A DNA stretch of 64,000 nucleotides from Imbricaverruca yamaguchii. Lineage: Eukaryota; Arthropoda; Thecostraca; Neoverrucidae. A program made the position numbers and the translations under genes. Below, one piece after another: positions 50,601-57,082 of this stretch (within the stretch, counting starts at the first letter, position 1; every line of letters starts with the position of its first letter). Location of the stretch: NCBI GenBank assembly GCA_034440575.1, contig JAOTOL010001550.1, positions 1,676,001 to 1,740,000 of the forward strand, read 5' to 3'. Under the pieces are notes generated by a model. The model made no database searches. It was not told where the DNA came from and saw only the letters and a list, made by a program, of their open reading frames with translations.

Positions 50601-53600
50601 CCCATGAGTAGCATTGTATGCTAATGATGATAAGTATAAAGTATGCCAAGGCTGCTTTTGACCTATGCGATATTTTGAATAGCAACACAGAATCCGCAGA
50701 AAGTGAATCAAAATTCCGATGTACATTCTAATTTCTTACAAAGAGAGGCATTGGGCAAAATCTTGCAACATACACAAAACTTCAGCAGGCAGCTTGTGCC
50801 GTATAAAAAGAGCACAGAAAACTGACCTAATAAACTACACAGAATCAGCGAGGCCAACGGGTGTTTCCAAGGGTAAAAACGGTGGTGAGGAGTAGGGGGG
50901 GGGAATGAAGACGAGAAATAATATAAAAACTGATTGAAAAGCCGGTTGGGAAGTCGACTAAAAACTGCGTGGAAACCAAGCTGTTTTATACCACAAGTGT
51001 TTATGGCGGGATCAGATCTGAGTCGGATGTGATTGAGCTGCTTCTTCTTGGTTTCCGCTTCATGCCGATGCGGCAGGTCCCTGCAGATTCTGAGATAAAA
51101 CGAATGCACTGAACGATTTATTGGTTTTTATTACTGGATGAACATTTCATATAAAAACCTGGTTGGACTGATCGGACAGACCGGGCGTCTCGGCCACGCT
51201 CCAGGGCCGCATGGCTCTCGTCTCGGCCACGGCCCCGGGCCCCAAGTTAGGGTCATATGTGCGGCTACTGAGGCACCACACAACCAAAGTAACCGCGACA
51301 AATTTCGCTGATCAGTACACAGCATGAGTCGCCGCCGCCATCGGTCCGGGACCATTTCTAAAGTTATTATTCAAAGGTGCGTGCAATGAAGGCCGTAGGA
51401 ACGTACGAAAGCATAGGGAGGGTGACAAGTCACGTTTAGGTCGATTCCGCCCATGCAATGCCAATACAGTTCATAGTTGAGGTTTGTAAAAGGCTGGAGA
51501 CGATGGAGAGCGGCATAGCCTCGTGTTCGCCTGTTACTCTATCCACATGGGGCATGTGCTCCCGCCTTGTGGGAAATTGGCACCCCTCCGACATGGAAAA
51601 GGGTCGATTGCAAGGCTCGAGAGCATAGAAATGTCATGGGTAGGCTCGAGCGCACCTCCTCAAAAAAGTCCATCCAGAGGCTAAAAGGAAAGGCACCCAT
51701 CCGGGAAGGTTCAGGTGCACCCACGTTCGAATTTGTGTTGCCAGAGGTATCCCTCCGAGAGGAAAAGACGCCCCTCTGGGAATTCTGGAGTCGACCCCTA
51801 GGATTTTTATAAGGGGCGCTCCTCGGAAGGCTAAAGCGTCTCTCCGGATATGTGCACCCTTATGACAATTCCTGGATTTGCCCCTGACAGTGTGTAGTTT
51901 ATGGATGCTCAAATTTGATGTCCTTTCCAATATGGTATTTACCAGTGTATGTGGAATCTAACTGGGAGAAGCTGTCAGTTGTGATCGTTAAGGTAGGCAT
52001 GACTGGAATTGGCTGTAGGTTCTGTCCATTTTCGTAATCGCCATCAGCTGTAATGACCGGACCATTTCGTGTCATCACCTGATCGGCGATGGCACGAAAT
52101 AATATTTCCAGTGTATAGCTATGTAATGTACTAATATGATGAGCGTAATGACATGGATTTCTGAAAATCATTGGGGGAACACAATACATGGAGGAGATCA
52201 CCAATCAATGGGTGGGCCGAAATTGATTGTGAGCACGCTCCATATGGAATTATTGGGTTGTTAAAAGTTGTAGCCACCCAACAACCCAGCTTGTAAAAGT
52301 TGTAACAAGTTGTTAAAACTGCCCATGTTAAAGGTTCGAATTATTGGGAGCAAAACCAGGATTCGTGGGGCACTGTCCCCTCAAAAGTATACAAAGTGAC
52401 ATCCATGAATAGACGAGTTATTAATGTTAGGGTTACACGGAATTTTGCCGTTCCTGGATCTATCTGGAGCGATGTCATTGGATAAGCGGGAAATATGCAT
52501 GACTACGGGAGTTATCTGAATAAGACGAACCAGTTACGCTGTCTCATATTTTGGAACGTAAGTACCGCTGTGCAATGTGTGACCTGACGCGAAATTAATC
52601 CAGCAAGTGGCGAAATGACGGACATAGAAGCATTGATCTCCATCATGCCAGCGAACTTCCCATTGTCGAAATACTCTGGACTCACACTCTGTGATAGCTT
52701 GAGGAGATCGAAGTGTTCAGCCGCAGTAAATACCAGTGGAGAACATATGAAGGCTATCACACACAGTGCGTCCAATAACACTTGTGACAGTTTGAGCAGA
52801 GCGAATTATCCAGCCACTATAAATATCAGGTGAGAGCGTGCGAAACATGTCGCGTACAGTGTGTCCAATAACAGCCCCGCATGACGAGGTGCATCGTGTA
52901 AGCCGGCGTCGGCGCACCGAGCCAGTACCGCACCGGCACATCGCTCGTGGCGATGGCTGCCAGAGAAAATAAAGTGACAGCGTCTGCACCGACATCCCTG
53001 CATAGGATGTAGTTCTAGGAATCGGTCCACTTAGCGACTACTAGGAACAATGGAAGGTCGGAGTCATCATTAGTCGGATGTGCACCAGACAAACAGGTGA
53101 TTGTATCAACTCTCAGTGGTGCAGTCTGGATTTGTATGAGGCGGGGAGGGGCGACCCCAAAAAATATGGTGAAGCAAAAACTTCCGGCTCACGAAGGGCG
53201 TCTCAAATGTATGGTTTTGCGCGGTGAAGATGTCGGAATTTCTTGTTTCATTTAATGTATTTCGGGTGATAGAGGAGGGGTGCTTGGCTGCGTCTCTGTG
53301 AACGGTGATATGCAAAGGGATGATTGCGGCGTGAAAAGATACATTTAAGATGTCTACGCTCTAGACCGATGCACAAGTCTGACGTTGGAAACTTCAATGG
53401 AAGCAATAGGTGGGGGGGGGGGGTAAAACGAACATTGAGGGACACTTGCCCCTTAGAAGTACATCAACCATCACCAATGTGCATGGGTCGATGAGCCCTA
53501 AAACTCAAATAACGAACCAACCAACCAACCAACCAACCAACCAACCAACCAACCAACCAACCAACCAACCAACCAACCAACCAACCAACCAACCAACCAA

Positions 53601-54147
53601 CCAACCAACCAACCAACCAATGTGCATGACCGAAAGTCTTGCTGAGAATGCCGTGCTGGATGACGTGCACGATACATATCAGTACTGCTTGCACACTTGC
53701 GCGCTCGTGTCAAGACTGGCGAATAATGGCGAGTGACGGATGGGACTGCGGTGCATGTAACACAGGTGCAGTATGTACAGCTGTGTAGTTGTGCATTCTC
53801 ACCTCTCCGCCTTGGGAGATTATCATTCGGCCTTAGCCAGTGGTGAATTACAGCCCGCTCCCCTTCCACTCTCACCACCCTGCTATCACGTCTTCATCTT
53901 ACTCGCCTCTTCTCCCGAAATGGCCTTCCATTGTGCGTGCAGATCAGATTCGACCGTCCAAATGAGCTCAACTCGATAGCGATTTTCCTGACAGCTCCGA
54001 TTATTTAAAATACTTGGAGCATACACATATATGTGCACGCACACCCGTATATATATACACCCGCATATATACACATATATATGTGTATATATGTATATAT
54101 ATGTATATGTACATATATATACCTGATATATTTATATATATATATAT

Positions 54148-54200
<53 letters not shown>

Positions 54201-55418
54201 GTATATATATACACAGCGTCCTGAAGGGGCGCCACATGTATATCGAGGAGCACATGTGCCCCCAGTTGTCCCTGGTGTACCTGAATATGTTACAGCAATA
54301 GTAACCAAATGCTAGGGCTACGAACCGCTGTGTGTGCGATGGAATTCCAACCGACCAATTTATGCCCTTCCTTTTTGTAGTTCCTGCCATAGATGAAAAC
54401 TTCTCAAAGTTTTTGGTGTTGTCAAAGTGAATTTTGGCTGCATTCTGTTCATGCATCACCATAATAGGTTTGATGCTTCATTTAGAAAGTATTGGGGTTG
54501 CCATGACAACACCAAAGGTACACAAAGTTCCACGTATGCTTCCTACTGGACTGCACTCGCTTTGAGATCAAACTAGCTATTGCACTTTTTCTGTTTACGT
54601 TTCGGCCATTAGTTGCATGGACGAAAGCTTGTCCACTAATGAACGCCTTCTGAGAGACTTTGCGTGTGAAATCTGAAGCATGAAATCAACTCTAGTTTTG
54701 ACTCATGTCCATGCTTTTTTCCGGTGCGCTTCCACCGCTGACAGCTTATCGTTGTCACCTTTAATGTCCAACCATTCTGGCACGATTTTCGAACACCTCG
54801 GACCGTTATTTGATTCTACAGCGAATGTCTCTGATACCGTTCTCTTTCCGCTCTCACGATTGTCACGATTGCCTCTGGTTACTTGCCGTACTGCCTTCGA
54901 CAGTTGTATGGAACAATCAACTCTTGCATGTTCCTTAGCAACTAGAACAGTTTTCGTGGCGGTTCAAAATTCAGTGTGTTTCTGCTTCTCGGCCTTGCGA
55001 CTGCCCGGTGTGTATACCTATACCACTCTCAACCACTCCCTGCCGGCGTATCTGATCTCCCTCCTGACCACCTTCTAGTCGCTATGCATGCTCTTCGCCG
55101 AACTGACCACGTCTCATCTGATCGTGGCCTACCGCTGATTGAACCCGTTGTTCCTCATTAATTTGATCGCTGCCGATTTTCCCGACCAATGACCACTGGC
55201 CAGCTACTGCCCGCCGCTCATCCACCCGGCTGCCCCCGCAGGTGATTGCCTCGGCGGCCGGCACCATCATCGCCGTGGCCAACCCGGCGCTCTCCATGTC
55301 CCAGCTGTCGCAGCCGGCCGGCCTGGTGACCCCGCTCAAAGCGGAGCCCGGCCACCGAGTCAAGGTCGAGCCACCCGCCTCGCCGCCCACCAGCAACGGG
55401 CGCCGACCGGTCGACTGA
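10421..55418 (+). CDS. nab: NAB transcriptional corepressor, spliced gene (11 exons seen, 5' end missing)
   Basis: This is the gene-level entry; exons a-k are listed separately. NAB proteins are nuclear corepressors that bind the R1 inhibitory domain of EGR/Krox zinc-finger factors through NCD1 (in Drosophila, Nab works with Rotund and Squeeze) and repress through NCD2. Joining 10421-10558, 18238-18602, 19167-19376, 21986-22105, 23530-23619, 24745-24870, 31946-32124, 44625-44697, 46834-46914, 49599-49727 and 55242-55418 gives one open frame. Two leading bases complete a Gly codon begun in an unseen exon; 562 codons including TGA follow. Every junction is GT/AG with matching phase. NCD1 (exon a) and NCD2 (exons c-e) match the family closely, as I know it. 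The start codon and first half of NCD1 were not found in 1-10420, so they lie upstream. Phase-0 exons could still be missing in the long introns. Vertebrate NABs are of similar length, near 480-530 aa. Confidence 0.9.
10559..10684 (+). repeat. 42-bp x3 array starting at the nab exon a splice donor
   Basis: GT dinucleotides at 10559 (real donor), 10601 and 10643 are exactly 42 bp apart, within aggttagtgtgtgcctcctt, aagtcagtttgtgtccttca and aggtcaatgtgcacctcctt. The first unit is the donor itself. The copies are diverged, so this is an old array. Confidence 0.8.
13880..13960. repeat. Outlying copies of the 30-bp repeat
   Basis: gcggtaggattgggagctgg and its flanks match the unit of the main array at 14672-15280, from which it is separated by about 700 bp containing the SINE. 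Confidence 0.65.
14305..14474 (+). mobile_element. tRNA-derived SINE
   Basis: The head gggg-cgtcggtagctcagtag has a Pol III A box (tagctcagtag), and ggctcgattgc at about 14360 fits a B box. The intervening stem tctgg-cacg-ccaga leaves only a 4-nt loop, so no functional anticodon exists; this is a tRNA-like SINE head, not a tRNA gene. A unique body follows to a cgtcgtaaagccacaatcc segment and a short aatccaatctaatccaat tail. Target duplication not resolved. Confidence 0.8.
14672..15280. repeat. 30-bp minisatellite
   Basis: The unit gtggcaggattgggagctgt-gccgtccgta is repeated about five times almost without change (14684-14835), then decays through variants with gaatcgtcagcg. Thirty is a multiple of three, so frames stay open on both strands; none is a gene. 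Confidence 0.95.
15298..15314. repeat. Poly-G run (17 G)
   Basis: Homopolymer immediately after the 30-bp array; G-quadruplex-prone and error-prone to sequence. Confidence 0.95.
16846..17603. mobile_element. Foldback-type element: two 310-bp inverted arms around an AT-rich loop
   Basis: The left arm 16846-17156 begins agttggccgttcaagtcaaa; the right arm 17291-17603 ends with its reverse complement (…tttggcttggacggccaact). The arms match along their whole length with scattered substitutions, for example the blocks gtcgtattaggtcaac and gaccgcgttgtcattcaa. The 134-bp loop is (AT)n, a short (TG)n and a stretch with a duplicated 'aagacagcag' motif. No coding capacity. It resembles foldback or long-TIR MITEs; family unknown. 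Confidence 0.87.
17155..17219. repeat. (AT)n then (TG)n microsatellite in the foldback loop
   Basis: Alternating AT to 17208, then tgtgtgtgt. Forms the centre of the foldback element. Confidence 0.95.
17605..17667. repeat. (AT)n microsatellite abutting the foldback element
   Basis: Starts two bases after the right terminus of the inverted repeat. The element may have inserted in, or carried, a TA-rich target. Confidence 0.95.
18238..18602 (+). CDS. nab: nab exon b: linker with Arg-Asp/Arg-Glu mixed-charge run
   Basis: The acceptor gccgcag ends at 18237, and the first two bases complete the Gly codon of exon a. It starts [18 protein letters not shown], corresponding to the Pro-rich stretch after NCD1 in vertebrate NABs. 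An Ala/Pro-rich segment follows, then 44 residues of strictly alternating Arg with Asp or Glu (18444-18575), encoded by a coding microsatellite of the gaccgt type that mixes synonymous CGT, CGC and CGG codons. The exon ends in phase 0 at HSQ before GTGAGG. The charged run is not part of NABs I know; such runs occur in nuclear-speckle and RNA-associated proteins. Length polymorphism is likely. Confidence 0.8.
18444..18575 (+). repeat. nab: Coding microsatellite for alternating Arg-Asp/Glu
   Basis: Hexameric cgtgac/cgcgac/cgggag units lie inside nab exon b, 22 dipeptides. Changes among units are mostly synonymous or Asp/Glu swaps, so the charge pattern is kept. Confidence 0.92.
18603..19166 (+). 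other. nab: nab intron b/c
   Basis: 564 bp, GTGAGG to CAG, with no repeats of note. The GC-rich right end reads open but is intronic by the phase of exon c. Confidence 0.75.
19167..19376 (+). CDS. nab: nab exon c: start of NCD2
   Basis: The acceptor cctgcccgcag ends at 19166, in phase 0 with exon b. After an acidic/Pro-rich lead ([18 protein letters not shown]) comes [20 protein letters not shown] and then [15 protein letters not shown]. This has the pattern of the first NCD2 helices, where vertebrate NABs have a Val/Ala-rich helix and a Lys-rich 'LPK.DLNEVKELL' segment. It ends KRKACKELE in phase 0 at a GTGCGT donor. The exon is strongly GC-rich compared with the AT-rich DNA on its left. 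The first 15 or so residues are the least certain. Confidence 0.87.
19377..21985 (+). other. nab: nab intron c/d
   Basis: 2.6 kb from GTGCGT to gttacag. No tandem array, mobile element or coding exon recognised. Confidence 0.8.
21986..22105 (+). CDS. nab: nab exon d: NCD2 core
   Basis: The acceptor gctctgttacag ends at 21985; 40 codons in phase 0 at both ends. It encodes [20 protein letters not shown] followed by [20 protein letters not shown], a near match to the NCD2 signature with the MxxDDP motif, the 'YGRFD-KRK' core and 'LTLHE'. NCD2 is the repression domain, linked in vertebrates to CHD4/NuRD recruitment. The donor GAG|GTGAGC is standard. The surrounding introns carry no repeat at these junctions, unlike the next exon. 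Confidence 0.95.
22106..23529 (+). other. nab: nab intron d/e
   Basis: Unremarkable up to about 22990, then filled to its last base by the 59-bp array that includes the exon e acceptor. Confidence 0.85.
23005..23529 (+). repeat. 59-bp minisatellite ending at the nab exon e splice acceptor
   Basis: About nine units of gtgtatgtccacctcag followed by accctggtgacttccacgtc and caccccagacgctggtgactga. CAG ends fall at 23262, 23321, 23380, 23439, 23470 and 23529; all steps are 59 bp except one 31-bp truncated unit. The final one, tgtatgtcctcatcag at 23529, is the real acceptor, and the following exon bases (gtgtcggtgaa) resemble the unit (accctggtgac). Confidence 0.95.
23530..23619 (+). CDS. nab: nab exon e: end of NCD2
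   Basis: Thirty codons, phase 0 at both ends: [20 protein letters not shown] then [10 protein letters not shown]. This is the hallmark end of NCD2, where family members read 'TVNEAAAQLC...[14 protein letters not shown]'. The acceptor (tcctcatcag, ending 23529) is the last unit of a 59-bp array. The donor (ACAG|GTGGTG) is the first unit of a 49-bp array, so this 90-bp exon is sandwiched between two minisatellites that each carry a copy of its own splice site. Confidence 0.96.
23620..23870 (+). repeat. 49-bp minisatellite starting at the nab exon e splice donor
   Basis: GT at 23620 (real donor, acag-gtggtgcgaaac), then caggt-gg copies at 23669, 23718, 23767 and 23816, exactly 49 bp each. The unit carries ggtaccagtactcaaaggga. 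Copies 2-4 keep a tcag-gtgg pseudo-donor. Confidence 0.95.
24366..24744 (+). repeat. ~34-bp minisatellite ending at the nab exon f splice acceptor
   Basis: The unit ctctgtgtcggtcaggtcac-acccgaacacct recurs with cag ends at 24388, 24425, 24459, 24493, 24527, 24561, 24595, then less regularly to 24737. The real acceptor (gtcggtcaggtcccag) lies in the last unit, its AG seven bases beyond the unit's own cag. Confidence 0.93.
24745..24870 (+). CDS. nab: nab exon f: linker after NCD2
   Basis: Forty-two codons, phase 0: [20 protein letters not shown], then [22 protein letters not shown], with a GTAGGT donor. In vertebrate NABs a basic/acidic motif near 'SPKRIKVEDG' sits here; KRMRLDSD is a plausible counterpart and a candidate nuclear localisation signal (inference). 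The acceptor gtcccag ends at 24744. Another AG seven bases upstream (24737), in the repeat-derived gtcggtcag, would shift the frame and is rejected. The exon is preceded by a tandem array whose units end in that same gtcggtcag. Confidence 0.85.
25660..25885. repeat. ~43-bp tandem repeat, five copies
   Basis: The unit gatcagtggtcgggcgtcga plus gtgacaccgcctggata recurs at about 43-bp spacing, with one truncated copy. Confidence 0.9.
28380..30090. repeat. Old degenerate tandem repeat (T/G-rich, period roughly 30-45 bp)
   Basis: For 1.7 kb the plus strand repeats a theme of a T run, then 'ggggcccc', then 'ggcgcgat' (for example ttttggggccccggcgcgat near 29886). Units are too diverged to fix a period by eye. 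Frames on both strands are by-products. Confidence 0.7.
31946..32124 (+). CDS. nab: nab exon g: Gln/Leu/Glu coiled coil
   Basis: The acceptor cactgccacag ends at 31945, phase 0. Fifty-nine codons plus two bases: [20 protein letters not shown] continuing [16 protein letters not shown] and ending [13 protein letters not shown]. Leu recurs at heptad-like spacing with Gln/Glu/Arg, so a coiled coil is likely. It could mediate the self-association known for NABs, though that role is usually placed in NCD1. There is no internal ATG and no stop, and the donor CA|GTGAGT leaves phase 2, which exon h completes as CAG. A diverged copy of the acceptor region lies 32 bp upstream. Confidence 0.83.
32306..32545. 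repeat. 53-bp tandem repeat, 4-5 copies
   Basis: caggtaatgtaccgcccagt followed by gcacagtgggttccggcagt and atacagcgggcct; GTs at 32310, 32363, 32416, 32469 and 32522 are exactly 53 bp apart. It shares 'cagtggg' and 'gcctcaggta' with the 21-bp array that follows and looks like its parent. Confidence 0.94.
32577..33740. repeat. 21-bp minisatellite, about 55 copies
   Basis: The unit caggtagtgtacagtgggcc-t has a few recurrent variants (catgtagtg, cagatagtg, gtggtcct, gtggacct). One 24-bp unit occurs near 33145. Because 21 is divisible by three and the unit has no stop in three frames, it makes frames of more than 400 codons on both strands (repeated [14 protein letters not shown] and EAHCTLP heptapeptides), which are not genes. 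Confidence 0.97.
34030..34430. repeat. 48-bp tandem repeat, about eight copies
   Basis: The unit contains ggctgggctgctacactaat, gactgctaccgaacaaacat and gctggatt. Central copies are nearly identical and outer ones diverged, the usual sign of unequal exchange. Confidence 0.93.
35505..35735. repeat. Polypyrimidine tract: (CTCCAT)n, (CTCCCT)n, (CTTT)n
   Basis: 230 bp of almost pure C/T on the plus strand, in blocks of different hexamers and tetramers, with very few purines. Capable of triplex (H-DNA) formation. Confidence 0.95.
36130..37190. repeat. 35-bp minisatellite with a 239-bp higher-order unit
   Basis: The unit gtagtcgtggtcactggtgc-agcgtacagcctgca has shortened versions lacking 'ggtg'. 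The rare variant gtcgctgattcag at 36215 recurs at 36454, and the variant order between them is repeated, giving a 239-bp higher-order repeat. Confidence 0.95.
39485..40660. repeat. Degenerate CGTCTC/CGTCTG array with a 357-bp duplication
   Basis: 1.2 kb of cgtctcc, cgtctccc and cgtctgc words. The block with cgtctcctgtctgccgtctc and 'gtatactgtatctcgtcagc' at 39551 recurs at 39908. Open frames to 544 codons (Pro/Ser/Arg or Asp/Gly/Arg) are artefacts. Confidence 0.93.
41297..41510. repeat. 31-bp tandem repeat, about seven copies
   Basis: The unit gctccccagaccaccgtctg-acctttagcta, diverging outward. Confidence 0.85.
42915..43520. repeat. Degenerate repeat of 'accactgcgacagt' words, period about 30-36 bp
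   Basis: Motifs such as gtactactgtgccgatacca and ctgcgacagtgctactgt recur irregularly for 600 bp. Confidence 0.8.
43780..44045. repeat. 32-bp tandem repeat
   Basis: caccggcttgaaccagcgcc-cggggtcctcca type; starts at 43864, 43896 and 43928 are exactly 32 bp apart, with decayed copies on both sides. Confidence 0.88.
44625..44697 (+). CDS. nab: nab exon h: short Ser-rich exon
   Basis: Its first G completes the Gln codon split by the exon g donor; then [20 protein letters not shown] and ASPP follow, 24 codons ending in phase 0. The acceptor is gtgttccag (ending 44624) and the donor CCG|GTAGGT. The frame match across a 12.5-kb intron and the good sites support it; I know no domain here. The donor is the first unit of a 32-bp array about 1 kb long. 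Confidence 0.78.
44698..45700 (+). repeat. 32-bp minisatellite starting at the nab exon h splice donor
   Basis: GT at 44698 (real donor, accg-gtaggtcctcagcactg), then 44730, 44762, 44794 and 44826, exactly 32 bp apart, in the unit cgggtaatgtatcagcactg-cagcatccccgc. About 30 copies, sequence drifting rightward. Confidence 0.95.
46275..46304. repeat. 30-bp hairpin (13-bp arms, one mismatch)
   Basis: catagctcaactc - tcct - gagttgtgctatg. Confidence 0.9.
46575..46619. repeat. 45-bp near-perfect palindrome
   Basis: Left arm ctttcatacggtgaacctgc, loop tcact, right arm gcaggctcaccgtatgaaag: 20-bp arms with a single mismatch. Confidence 0.95.
46834..46914 (+). CDS. nab: nab exon i: charged linker exon
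   Basis: Twenty-seven codons, phase 0: [20 protein letters not shown] then AGKLVKK before GTACGT. Vertebrate NABs have a 'SDGQGERPLNLR' stretch in a comparable place, so GQGG..R is suggestive only. The acceptor ggtgcag (46833) has a weak pyrimidine tract; a second CAG six bases further (46839) is also in frame, so proteins with or without the first Gly-Gln pair are possible. This is the least certain exon of the gene. Confidence 0.63.
48460..48615. mobile_element. Dispersed repeat, copy 1
   Basis: It ends 'atgtgcccccatgacaattt' then 'ctggatccgcccctgag' and resembles 51560-51893, including 'gctcgagagcat' and 'ccagaggcaaaa'. Both are in plus orientation. Family unknown. Confidence 0.6.
49085..49532. 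repeat. 38-bp minisatellite, about 12 copies
   Basis: The unit gtgcaccgcggtgcgtcgtg-gcagcggtccatcgtgct; copies of gtggcagcgg at 49141, 49179 and 49217 are 38 bp apart. Unit length 38 rotates the frame, so one 114-bp cycle reads in all frames and mimics overlapping ORFs. Confidence 0.96.
49599..49727 (+). CDS. nab: nab exon j: helix plus Thr-rich segment
   Basis: Forty-three codons, phase 0 at both ends: [20 protein letters not shown] then [20 protein letters not shown] and EHK before GTACGT. The acceptor is atagctcgctcag (ending 49598). An amphipathic helix ([16 protein letters not shown]) precedes a Ser/Thr/Pro linker. I do not recognise a named domain; splice quality, phase and coding composition support it. 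A 38-bp repeat array ends about 65 bp upstream. Confidence 0.78.
51560..51893. mobile_element. Dispersed repeat, copy 2
   Basis: Internal approximate repeats of 'ggcacccctccg', then 'atgtgcacccttatgacaat' and 'tcctggatttgcccctgac', parallel to the end of 48460-48615. Confidence 0.6.
53515..53620. repeat. (CCAA)26 microsatellite
   Basis: Uninterrupted tetranucleotide of about 106 bp; reads Asn-Gln-Pro-Thr on plus and Leu-Val-Gly-Trp on minus, artefacts. Confidence 0.98.
54026..54213. repeat. (AT)n-rich compound microsatellite
   Basis: Alternating purine-pyrimidine sequence (AT with CA/GT interruptions), potentially cruciform- or Z-prone. Confidence 0.95.
55242..55418 (+). CDS. nab: nab exon k: C-terminus and stop
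   Basis: The acceptor ggctgcccccgcag ends at 55241, phase 0. Fifty-eight residues and TGA (55416-55418): [58 protein letters not shown]. Two PsiKxE-type SUMO consensus motifs, LKAE and VKVE, lie close together; vertebrate NAB1 ends with a similar 'IKTEPE' motif, so this looks like the conserved repressor tail. GC content is very high. No convincing poly(A) signal was found close downstream, so the 3' UTR end is unassigned. Confidence 0.88.
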   Translation: MIASAAGTIIAVANPALSMSQLSQPAGLVTPLKAEPGHRVKVEPPASPPTSNGRRPVD

Positions 55419-57051
55419 GCCGGCGCCACCTGGCGGGCCGACCCGAGCGCCGTCTAGCGGAAATGTGATACGCCCTAGCCGGTTCTCGGGGCGAAGGCAC
55501 CGTCTGCTCCCGCCAAAATGACCGGGCGCCGACGCGATGCCTGTCCCAACTGGGCTTTTTCACGTCTTTGTACGGGGTGTTGCCCGACCGCTAGAACCCC
55601 GCAGGGGCATATTTTTGCCGATTTGACTAGAGTAGCTGGCCCGGAGAAGATATGTCCGCCTGGCCCTAAATGTGAGACGATGTCTGGATAACCAACACGA
55701 TCGCTGGCCCATTGAAATGTGATGCCGCCGGGAGGGCCGGAGACATTTGTGTGTAGAGCTTAGAGGTGTGCCTACCTGTTGGCCTGGTGATGTGATCTCG
55801 GAGGCTCTGAGTCTACTCTGCTGTGCGCCGGTTGCAGTATGTGGGACGCAGCCGTCCAATTCTGTGTGGTGTGTACGTTCTGCGCCGGGCACCGGTCTGG
55901 ACGCCCGGGCTGCCCGAAGTCGGCCACGCTGGCTGTTCAAAAGTCTGGGCCAAATGGCGTCCGCTTATTTATGGATGGACATCCACGTGTTGTCCTGAAC
56001 TTCCCGTGGCCTATTCGTTTCAGTCGCTGCCTGGGTAGGAAGGTGGCAGCATCGTAACTCGTCCCGGTGACCAATTTTCCTCGACAAGTCAGCCCGCGTG
56101 GACTTGATGGCAGTGTGCGTGTGGCCTGGACGCTGGTCGGCTGACCTGTGGTCGGGACTAGCTCCGCTCTACCAAACCGATCCTAGATCACAAGTACGTA
56201 GGTGATCCCAGATGACCAGCTGACCGATCCTAGATCACAAACAGCTGGATACCATCTAAGGCCACGAATTGCCTGCCCTAACCAAGGCTGACCAAACTGA
56301 TCCTAGATCGCGGTCAACACACTGATCCGAATGCGCGCCCAATCTCGTGATCCAAGATCATGGATAGCCAACTTAGCACAACTGGAAACCAGTTTGAGTA
56401 TTCAATTAATTTCACATCACACGTGAACAACGTTGACCAAACGTCCTGCACCAACCATGCTTACTTTTCCAGCGTGCTTACCCTCGGACGGTCGTTGGGA
56501 ACCGCACGACTGGCTCACCTCACGCTCCCAGTACCGACGAGAACTTGGGAGCATTCTGCATTTGGCTGCGTGCAGCTAGCTGATGACCAATTTGTCACTC
56601 CACTGACAGCTTCATTGTTGACCTACCTACTACAACTCACCTTATAGGAAATCTTGTTATTTGTGATTTTCCAGTGTACCGTTGAATGTCTTTCTGCATT
56701 TCGACGCTTTCTTAAGCGGTTGTGTTCTGCCGACATTCTTTTGGAATGCCAGACCCTACCTGATTTTCGCTTCCGGCTCATTCGTCTAGCTTTGTCTTAC
56801 AATATTGACTCCAGCATGGGAGCTCAGCTTACGAATGCGAACACTTCATTGTTTGCAGCCCTGTTAGGGTCCACTAAAACAAACCGGGCCGCGGAATGTT
56901 ATTTGTTTCCTTATTCTGATAAGAGAAACAGGATACCGATCCGCTGAGCGAACGTCGGCACACGCGGCACAAAATACGCTGCATTATCCCCGTGTAGGAC
57001 TGCATAACATACATCGTGCAGGCACCGCGGTCGCCATTCGTCAGCTGATTC

Positions 57052-57082
57052 CCCCACCCACCCACCCACCCACCCACCCACC
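57052..57082. repeat. (CCCA)n microsatellite
   Basis: About seven tetranucleotide units. Confidence 0.95.

Larger units (their letters stand above)
49728..55241 (+). other. nab: nab intron j/k (5.5 kb)
   Basis: Holds a second dispersed-repeat copy, a (CCAA)n and an (AT)n microsatellite. 49.8-51.5 kb, 51.9-53.1 kb and 54.2-55.2 kb show no exon or element I can name. Confidence 0.75.
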
